NCBI RefSeq assembly: GCF_023856365.1
Contig: NC_064549.1
Location: forward strand, 12,301,249-12,365,248
Source: Brienomyrus brachyistius
Lineage: Eukaryota; Chordata; Actinopteri; Osteoglossiformes; Mormyridae
Reading direction: 5' to 3'
Length of the DNA stretch: 64,000 nucleotides
This document shows, in pieces, positions 35,954-64,000 of this stretch; within the stretch, counting starts at the first letter, position 1; each line of letters opens with the position of its first letter. Below the pieces are notes generated by a model. It searched no databases. It was not told the origin of the DNA and worked only from the letters and a program-made list of their open reading frames with translations. The translations under genes and the position numbers were made by a program.

Positions 35954-37671
35954 ATGCCTCCGAAGAAAAAGAGTATAGCAAAAGTGAATAAAACTGAGAA
36001 AAAGGAGAAATCGGGTGAAGGTAATTCCGACTGTATTACAGACATTGCTTGTTACATAATATAGGGCCTATGTTTTGGAACATCGGTATTAAACATTAGA
36101 GATGACAGTGAGCAGGAATAAGGAGCAGACAGACTTGTCACACCTCGTTTATTTTGATTTAGGTTGTTTTCCAGGTGATGGGGAACAATAGCTGTGTGTT
36201 GCTATGTTTAGTTAGATGGTTTTGCATTATCTGCATGGTATCTGCCTTATTCAAATGCACGTTACACTGAAACGTGAAATTCACTCCCTAAATGGTGCAT
36301 AGCGCGTAGAAGGATCACGTTATGATATTCAAGTAAACTCTTTTCTCCCCCCGAAAAAGTCCTAGACGATAGAAAGGATCTTTTGGAGAAGTACAGGCGA
36401 AACGACGTGGAGGTAGCGGTGCTGAAAGAACATCTCGGTAAACTTCTCACAGTACTTTTTTGTGTGTTTGAAAGCGTGCTTAAGGCTGTGTAACATAATA
36501 CGAGTGTAAAATATGGTACTAAGTATGTGCATACGTGCGTCTATGTCAGCCCTCCGGGCGGAGGCCGCGCGCAGAGCTCAGAGCACCAGCGCAGACTTGC
36601 GGTCCCGCGTGCGAGAGCTCGAGCAGAAGGTCATGCAGGGACAGCGTGACAAACGGGACATTACTACAGGTACCCCGCGGAAACCCCTTTCAGGCCTCGC
36701 TGTAGTCATGGCAACCCCGCATAACCCCCACCCACCCTGTTTAGAACATTGTATTGTTACTAGGGTTTAATAAAATAAACACTCACACATAACGTGATGG
36801 ATCCCGAGTGCCTGACTGACTAGATTTTCAGGGGGTTTGCATCAGCAATGCCTGTTAATATTACACATTAATTCCTGGAACGGCTTATTGATGTTTTACA
36901 ACTGCAACAGTGCTGCTTTAAAGAAGGTCTCCTCTCGGTTAGAACTCAACCGGCAGAATATGAGAGCGCAGAGGGAAATGGAGATTCAAGTTCACAGACT
37001 GGAGACTGAGGCCAGAGATCTTTCCCAGCGACTCGGTAAGGCGGATTCGTTTTGTTTGCGTCTTCCTTCTGCTGCACAACCTGCCAGTTTAGCCATGGTG
37101 AGGGTGGACCAAACTGGAGGAGCTTATATTTCGAAGAGGACTTAACAGCGATGTATTTGAAATTTGACTATTCTTTCTGGCTATAAAGGACATTTGCATT
37201 TTTCTTGTGCTACTTTGACTTGTTGAATGGGACACGAATTGATGCTCTTTGCTGATTTGCCACATTTTTGGCTGCAAGCCGAGTGCAGGGAGCAGCTGGG
37301 CGCAGAGAGAGATGCGCAGAAGCGGATGACAGCGGAGAAGGATGCCACTATCGCTTACCTGCAAGCGAGGCTAGATCGTATGGACAGCGACTATGAGAGG
37401 ATCCTGAATGTGAGGATGAGTTTCGTCATTATTAGCTGCCCCCCCCCCGATTCTCCAGAAGTCAAAGTGCTGCTCTCGTTTTCAGGATTGCCTGGACAGT
37501 TTACTGACCCTCTTGGCTGGAGAGCGACAGAAGTGGCAGGGGGAGAGCACCTTCACTCACCAGGAGCTGAAGAGTGTGCTGTCCGAGGTCAACCTGAACC
37601 CACTCGGAACCTCCTGGAACCCCGTCCTGGAGGTCAAAGGCTGGCCAGCTCTGCAGTGCAAGTGGAGCTAA
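35954..37671 (+). CDS. drc12: Dynein regulatory complex subunit 12 (CCDC153)
   Basis: Small coiled-coil protein assigned to the nexin-dynein regulatory complex of motile cilia. Exons: 35954-36020 (MPPKKKSIAKVNK), 36360-36437, 36550-36669 (ALRAEAARRAQSTSADL), about 36911 or 36924 to 37035 (RLELNRQNMRAQREMEIQ), 37279-37409 (AYLQARLDRMDSDYERILN) and 37486-37671 (DCLDSLLTLLAGERQKW to the TAA). The basic MPPKK start, the ARRAQS block and the YERIL-DCLDSLL junction match the CCDC153 family as I remember it; predicted length is about 235 residues. Splice phases agree except between exons 3 and 4: exon 3 ends in phase 1, while the visible acceptors at 36910 and 36923 would need phase 2 or 0. Either a small exon or a sequence error is missing there. 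Divergent orientation with cbl matches human 11q23.3. Confidence 0.85.
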
Positions 37672-37747
37672 TTCAAATTGTGTCAGGTGCAAAATGTTTT
37701 TGTTTTTTTGAAGAATGCTTTTAATGTACAGAGTAAAACTACAAACG

Positions 37748-37753
37748 AATAAA
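37748..37753 (+). promoter_or_regulatory. Candidate drc12 polyadenylation signal
   Basis: AATAAA about 77 bases after the drc12 stop codon, a normal distance for a short 3' UTR. Confidence 0.7.
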
Positions 37754-37759
37754 AATGGA

Positions 37760-39510
37760 AATCAGGTTTACTATTTTATTGATTCTGCTTCAAAGATGTG
37801 AATCTGTTAAAATGGCCAGTTTTCAGAAACCTTGAAATCACAGAAACTGCAGCCACTTCCGAGGAGGGCAAACAAATTTAAACCAACCAATTCAAGAAGT
37901 TGGTTATGTGCAGTATATCAGTTTACCACCAGATGGCACTTAATGGAAAACCTGAATGGAAAGAAACTCCCGAATGGAAAGTCTCCGTGCTACATTGCAG
38001 TACTAACACTCGGCCATTGGATGGCACTAAGATTCCAGGAAGAATTATTTAACAGACGCGAGAATGGAATGAGATTTCATGTAAATTGTCTACAAAAGTT
38101 TACAGGCCTGCAAAATGGTATATCAGCTTTGAGAATGTAAAGTGAAAATCAGAGCTGAATGAGTAGTATATGGAAATGTGTGATATTCAGATATCACTAA
38201 GTTGGGGGCAAAGAAGTCTAACAGGCAATTCTTATGTCAGTTTTCACTCAGATCCTACATATTGGAACAGGTGAGTGTGAAAATCCTGTTATCTGGCCTT
38301 TCTGATAGGAGCAAAAAAAATACACCAAGCTTAAGTTATAATTTGTAATCTCCATCACTTCTGACTCAAATTAATTTTTAAACCAATTTCTATGAAAGGG
38401 ATTGTGAAGGATTTAATGAAAAGGTTTAACAGATTAAAGAGCCGGTTTTATAATGCGTAAATGTTTAAAATCTGATTTTGGGGTTTTAGGAAAACAGTGC
38501 TGGCCTGTGAGCACATTTATCTATAATACTGCATTACATTTAATCAAGTCTGCCATCTTCAGGATGCTTATGGGGGGTGGGGGGTAATTGGTGTTCCCCA
38601 AGCAAGGGGCCATCAGGGTGCAAGATGGGGGCTGAGGGCACTATGTGAACAAATAGGCACCCAATTTAATTTTTGCCGGAGAATGAACAAGGTTGATGGC
38701 ACCCGGCTTGAAACAGCAGCTGCTGAAAGTCACATGTGAGGCCTGTGGTGATCTGCGATGCATCAAAATCACATGCTTTTTGTGCTCATGCTTACGCTAC
38801 ATATAACGAGGTCCATTTGCATAAGGTGGTCAGGAAGTGTACATCAGTCGACATTAATCATGCGAGTCATCTTGTTTATCAATGCAATATCCTCAAAGGA
38901 AGTCCCACGGTGCTTCAAGAGGGTTTTTAGACGATGCCACTGTGAATGATGAGAAAGAAGAAAGTCTGTGATGAGGCGTTTTAAAATCCTTTAAAAGAAA
39001 AACCTGTTAAAGAGCAACACAACCGAAAAGGAACTCGACAGCTCCTCAATTTTCTCTCATCCAGGTTAGCAGTTAGGAGGTCAAACAAACACACACTCAA
39101 TTTTGAGTCTTTGATTCTTCACTGTCCGTTCAGTGACAAAAAAAAATCTTCCAGGTTTTTTGAAAAAGCAAGATGATGCGGCAATTATGGTGATGCTAGC
39201 TGAAGGCAACAGCAAGAATGAGGTGCTTCTCGACAGTTAACCAATTGAGCTCAAAAGCCTGCTATTGCTGGCTGTGACAGGCTCACATCCACCCACGAAG
39301 GTTCTAAGTTCTAACTTGTTCTCATTACACCGGAAGGCCGCCCACTCAATGACCTCTTCCTGCCGCAAAAAAGTTCACATCGATCAGAATCCTGTCTACT
39401 GTTAGCGGAACATGACATGGTCTGTCATTTTACTGTAATATATCTTTGTTCCATTGTATTCTCCGCATGGGAAATATGTATGCCTTAGGGACTGGTCCAG
39501 TGCTGCAGTC
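37760..39510. other. Intergenic, no gene seen
   Basis: Short open frames only. Internal near-repeats of aatggaaag and gaatggaaa occur around 37935-38070. No RNA gene recognised. Confidence 0.45.
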
Positions 39511-39516
39511 ATTTAT

Positions 39517-40340
39517 CTTGATAATGCAATAACTCCAAAAGTATTTCACAGATCTTTCGGAAGGCTAAAGATGTGGAATTAATTATGAGACAAATATGCC
39601 AAAACGAAGCATTGTGACCTAGTGGTACCAAAAAGAAGGGCAGCCTCAGACACTTGATCTTGTTAGTGCGATGACTCCGAAATATTTAACAGATTTTTTT
39701 CAAACTTTGCAGACAAACTGTATGCATGAAGATTTGCAAGTGATAAAATTTTGGGACAGCACCACAACTTAAGCAGTAGCTTTAATTATGGTAGCAAAAA
39801 AGTGTAGCAGCAGACAGACATCTCATTAGTGTGATAACTCAAAAAGTACTTGTTGGATCTTATTCAACTTCACAGGAACTTCCTTTAGGAGGTCTGAAAT
39901 TCAATTAATTCTGAGATGAATTGCACCAAAACTGAAGCACACCCCTTAGTGGCTTCAAAGGGAACGGTGACCACTAAGGACACTTAACCTTGTGAACGTG
40001 GAAACACAAAAAGTATTTGATGGAACTTGTTTCCATTTCACAGAAACATAAGGATAGATATCTATATCTGATATCATTTCGAGACACCAAAACTGAAACA
40101 GCAGCCCTAGGCAGCAGCAAAAGAAGGAAAAGGTGGCTACAGAGGTTACCTGAAGACAGTAACAAAACGTTTTTGATGAATCCTTGTGAAACGTCCCAGG
40201 AACATTGTATAGGTGATGATCTGAGACCTGTTTCATTTTGAGATAAATTGTGCCAAAACGTAGGCAGCACCACATAGTGGTGGTACATGAAAGAACAGCT
40301 GAGAGAACCCAGTTTTTCTGGACACAGGTTTTTCTTAACT
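39517..40340. repeat. Diverged tandem repeat, about 160-bp units
   Basis: Five or so related units are visible by the recurring sequence gataactcaaaaagtatt and variants (near 39525, 39668, 39830, 39995 and 40155), each followed by sequence like cacaggaac and gagataaattgtgccaaaac. Spacing is about 140-170 bases. Units are well diverged, so the array is old. Confidence 0.75.
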
Positions 40341-40344
40341 TGGC

Positions 40345-41292
40345 TCCATAAAACTTTTGAAGCATTCACCTCACTGGAAACATCACGGACACAATTGAGG
40401 GCATAGCTATGGACAGGCTAAGTGAAATTTGTGCTGTCTGGCAGTGCATTGACAAACGCAAGGCGAGAAGAGTTCGCTTAACGAGGACAAGGTCATCGTG
40501 GAGTTGTTAGGCGGTGCTGCCAGATGTGCATAGTGATGGGATAGAAGAGCAACTCGGCTTGAAAGAAGTTCAACGAACAGATCAAGACATAAAAAGCATA
40601 TAAAGATGCTTCTCACAAGCAAGCCAGGCTGATAGAAGCCAGGTATCTCATTAGTCAATCATCTGTTGAATATCTTTGGTCCATTCCTGATTAGTCTTTG
40701 CCAGCCAGCCGGCTGTTTGAACATATGCATGCATGTATGTTCGTCGTGGCGCAGAATTAATTTCCCTTTCAGATCAGATTGTTTACACTGCAGAGATGTC
40801 AGTTCACAGCCCAAGAATGCTCTAGAGGATTCTTGTTTAGTCAGCCGTGATTGGATATAATAGTATTATGTAACCTTGTTTTTGACTGGATCATTTTTAG
40901 GTGCCAATGCACGGAGGAATGTATGAAAAAAGAGCCGACACAATCGTAATGGGCTGTTTTCAAACAATATATTAGAGTGGAATAAAAATGACAACATAGG
41001 AAAATAAATCATATAAAAATCAGCAGCCAAATTCTGCCCAGTAGGTAGGAGTAGGGGAGGTACAGGAAAGCTCCGCGCACTATGAGTGTATGCCTGAAGG
41101 CTGATGGACAACCAGCCTGCATCTTCGCTTTCTTCACCTTCACCTTCTTCATATTACCCGAACTAAAGAACCCGACGTGAAACTTCCCGGAGAGAGCTAG
41201 TTAATGAGCCTGTTAATTAACAACGCTGTCATTAGAGGGTGAACGGCAACCTGAAGACCAGGAGTCCATTTGGGCTGAATGGGACCCCTCCA

Positions 41293-41334
<42 letters not shown>

Positions 41335-42636
41335 CACACACACACACATACACACACACACTGTTGGCAGCACCAGGGAACCAATGCCACTGCATCAAAC
41401 CCGCTGGCCAGACAGTGACAGCAGCCAGAAACTGAGACGACGACCGTGACTGAGGGCGTCCCCGTTGATACAGTCATACATCAGAACCAGGGTCCCATCG
41501 ACGACAGCTCCCAGCCTGATGAAAAGCCACCTTATTTACTGCTGTCTTCCTCCTGAAATAACATTATACTCAACTCGGCCCATTTCCATCTCGCCTCCAC
41601 TGTAGTAGCGCCTTGAACAGAAATAAATCACTTTAACATGTAATCTGGGGTAAATAACCAGTCCCGACATTATTACAGATGTCAGAGGGGTAGGGGGGAG
41701 ACATCCATTAGCATTTATAATGAAGTTTTTAACAGGCAGGGACGTGGCCACCTGCTGCCGATTCGTCATTTAAATGCAATGTTCTCAACCAGGAGAGCAG
41801 CGCCCGTAGCGCCATATGGAGAGGCTCTGTCTGTGGGGCTGTCGGTAGGTCTGTCAGTGCTGCATAATCTGAAGCAAGCTATTTAGATGGCAGTCCACCA
41901 TCATCCACTGGAAGGTTCTGCTGATTGCCTCGTGGACGTTCCTGCTCAAGAAGGTTGGTTTTGCCCTTACTGTAGCTGACTGTGCAGACATACAGCTCAT
42001 GTTCACAGCCCGCTGGCCTCTTAGTATCAGATCTGATGCACCCAGAGAGGGGGGAGGAAGTGGATGGAAGGATGACATGTTTACCTGTGGGGGTGGGGGG
42101 GGCAGCCCAGTCTCTTCCGCCTTGTCCGTGGTTCATCACCTTGTCGATGAGGGAGTGCCCGGCGGTCTGACATGAAGGGGGGGGGGGAGGGTGGAAAACT
42201 ATGAGACAAAAAATTATGGAGATGAGGAAACTGTTGAGAAGACAAACTGGAACAGCAGGCTGTGGGAGGGTGCGTCTGATTGGACGCTGCACTGTAAAGG
42301 GCCCCACCCACGCACCCTAGCCAACCCGGGTCACTCTGAAGAAGTTTAAGATGCTTTTATAGAACGTTCTGCTGGGATTTTACAATAAAAAGTATTAAAA
42401 ACAGCTCTTTCCACACGGCCAATCTGAAGGCGGTTCAGTGATGAGAATGACGACGCTGACGCCAAAAACGACACTGTGGAAGGGGAACTGGTCCACTGGC
42501 AGAGGAAGAGGAGACTTCACAGAAGGACGTCTGCCTGCGGTTTCCACAGAGACTCGATGGCCGGTGTGGTTTAGTGCCACGTTGCCACTGGCGATGGCCT
42601 CTCCCCTGGGCCAGATGGGCCCTGGTGTTCCAGGAT
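40345..42636. other. Region 3' of grik4
   Basis: Expected to include the grik4 3' UTR, though no minus-strand AATAAA was pinned down close to the stop. It contains a (ca)n microsatellite at 41298-41360. No further gene recognised. Confidence 0.45.
41298..41360. repeat. CA microsatellite
   Basis: Imperfect (ca)n of about 30 units with a few single-base interruptions. Confidence 0.95.
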
Positions 42637-62306
<19,670 letters not shown>

Positions 62307-62659
62307 CTGGGAGGGGGATGACATCAGCCAACAATCGCTCTGGTACGGAAATCAGTACAGACTGGAGCAGTATTGAAAAGCTGAGTAACTAAGTTGCATA
62401 TAATGTACGTGTTTTATGCAAACGGATACACACAGCTGCCTACCATTTCGTTTGCATAAACAGTTAGGGAATCCCCCCCTGACCCCACACACACGTTACG
62501 CACTCCCCCCCGGGTCCACCATGCTATTATGCTGGATCTGAGTGCAGTGTTGACATGGTAACCGTGAGACCAGGAGCAGGGAAACAGGGCAAGGCAAAGC
62601 AGGGTCTCCCCCCCGTCCCGTTATTAACTACTATTATTATCACACACTTAATCCAGTCC

Positions 62660-62895
62660 ACGGGGGCAGCGTGTGGCTCTGTGGGCTAAGCCTGTGTGCC
62701 TGTAATCAGAAGGTCATAGGTTCAAACCCAGCCTCAGACTGCGGGTCCTTGAGCAAGGCCCTTAACCCCCAGCTCCCTGGGCGCTGCTACGGGTGGCAGC
62801 CCTTCACATACAACTTCCTATACAAAAAAGAGCAAGTTGTGGGAGGCATAAAGACAATTTCCCTACGGGGATCAATGAAGTATCGATTATTATTA
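62660..62895 (+). mobile_element. tRNA-derived SINE, second family
   Basis: Plus-strand head ggcagcgtgtggctctgtgg with an A-box-like tggctctgtgggctaag, B-box-like ggttcaaaccc, a body with gagcaaggcccttaaccccc, and a short tail ending in (att)n. No clear target-site duplication found. It lies upstream of the most 5' grik4 exon in the window. Confidence 0.75.
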
Positions 62896-64000
62896 TTAAT
62901 AGCTAGCCCCACTGCTTGTGTTCCACACCCCTCTGCTTCTACCCCCCGCCCCTCTCCGACACTGAGACGAGCCCGACTTTATGTGTGTTTGTATTTAATT
63001 AGAGATTCTGTTGTCCTCTGACATTGTCTCAGAGGTCACCGGCCTCCCCGGACGCACCGACAGCCTCATGGCGCACATCTCCGCATCCGGGAACCTGTAA
63101 TGAGTTCCCTGGAGAAACACGCTGCCCTGGGTGCCTGCCGGCACGGACACACGCCCCCAGCGTGCACCACGCACAGTCGGCTCCCCGGGCAGCAGGAATG
63201 CCACGCACACACATGCTCAGAATGCCAGCAGCTCCCACTCACAGCTGATTCAGAGTCACTGCATTTATCACCCTGTCGCTTACATTTTGACATTTCTGAC
63301 TGTGGATTCAAGTAATCCATGCTAATGGTGGTACTCCAGTCATGCCTTCAGGGTCCAAAAAATACTTCATTCATACTTTCCAGTTTTGAACTATTACTCC
63401 AGTCATACACTAGAAACTCTCACTCTAAGTGCAGTACTTAAGACAGGCAGTGAATGTAGATCTGCCCTTGAATGCTCTTGCTGCAAGCCTCCCCATCCAG
63501 CCTACACTCCATCGAGCAGGAAGCTCTGTGAACACAGCAAGGCCTCCGCCGAGCTTTCAGACACCAAACCGCATCCGTTGCGGGACATGAAAGCCAGACA
63601 GGCGTATGAGAAACCCAACCACCCGAAACAATCTGTGGGGTTTTATCAAGCCAGATCATTTGATGTTAGAGTGCCACTATCTGTCCCAAAATCTCATATT
63701 CCGTCTTGGCCTGGACCTGTGGTGACAGCTGGCCAAACTGTAAGCGAACGCAGCCCGAAACCGGAGCCCGAAATATGCACCGAACTTATCAGAAGACGAA
63801 GGAATCGAAGTGCAGTTACAAACTGGCAGGAAACCCTGGAACCAGATACAAACTGGGATGTGAAAACTGCCAGTTTACAAAGCACAGCATCAGACTCAGA
63901 CATCATAATAAAAGCTCTAGATACAGACATCAGATATAAATCCTGTTATAAGTTATAAGTTATAAGCCCTCTCACAGCCTCCCCCAGTCCGTAATGATGT
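62896..64000. other. grik4 intron or upstream region; unassigned ORF
   Basis: A 190-codon plus-strand frame (63386-63958, starting MNYYSSHTLETLTL) is open but shows no recognisable domain, signal peptide or homologue known to me. It runs antisense to grik4 and its composition is not clearly coding. No grik4 exon was recognised to the right of 62306. Three direct copies of ttataag occur at 63947-63967. Confidence 0.3.

Overview
This window is nuclear genomic DNA from a ray-finned fish, almost certainly a teleost. Its genes are vertebrate and intron-rich. It carries long CA/GT and GA/CT microsatellites, tRNA-derived SINEs, a Tc1-type transposon and many small inverted-repeat elements. I see no bacterial operon, CRISPR array, rRNA gene or functional tRNA gene. 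Species cannot be fixed from the sequence alone.

Three protein-coding genes are well supported. cbl (E3 ubiquitin ligase c-Cbl) lies on the minus strand at 19522-34230. Its 16 coding exons join with consistent splice phases into a complete 905-residue reading frame, close to the 906 residues of human CBL. drc12/ccdc153, a small coiled-coil cilium gene, is on the plus strand at 35954-37671, head to head with cbl across a CpG-rich interval; the human orthologues are also divergent neighbours. grik4 (kainate receptor subunit GluK4) is on the minus strand from 42637 to at least 62306. Its last 13 coding exons encode about 713 residues, covering the second half of the ligand-binding extracellular region, the pore, M4 and the C-tail; the first third of the gene lies beyond the right edge.

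Layout: 1-2060 holds decayed transposon coding sequence (an integrase-like ORF, a second transposon-type ORF) and an isolated kinesin motor exon. 2060-4990 is repeat-like DNA with little coding signal. 4997-5582 is a nearly perfect 12-bp minisatellite next to an unidentified exon-like ORF and CpG-rich DNA. 8415-8742 is a 47-bp minisatellite. 9872-11442 is a broken vitronectin-like gene. 11.5-18.9 kb is mostly intergenic, with a hAT-like remnant and a SINE with clear target-site duplications. 18.9-34.2 kb is cbl, 35.9-37.7 kb drc12. 37.8-42.6 kb is intergenic, with a diverged tandem array of about 160-bp units. 42.6-62.3 kb is grik4; its introns contain most of the mobile elements, including a SINE nested inside an older MITE.

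The genes do not form a functional unit. Cbl acts in receptor tyrosine kinase down-regulation, Drc12 in the ciliary axoneme and GluK4 at synapses; their proximity reflects vertebrate synteny (human 11q23.3). I found no convincing new molecular system. The most useful leads are the homogeneous minisatellite and adjacent unknown exon, the vitronectin relic, the isolated kinesin exon, and the nested and paired MITEs.
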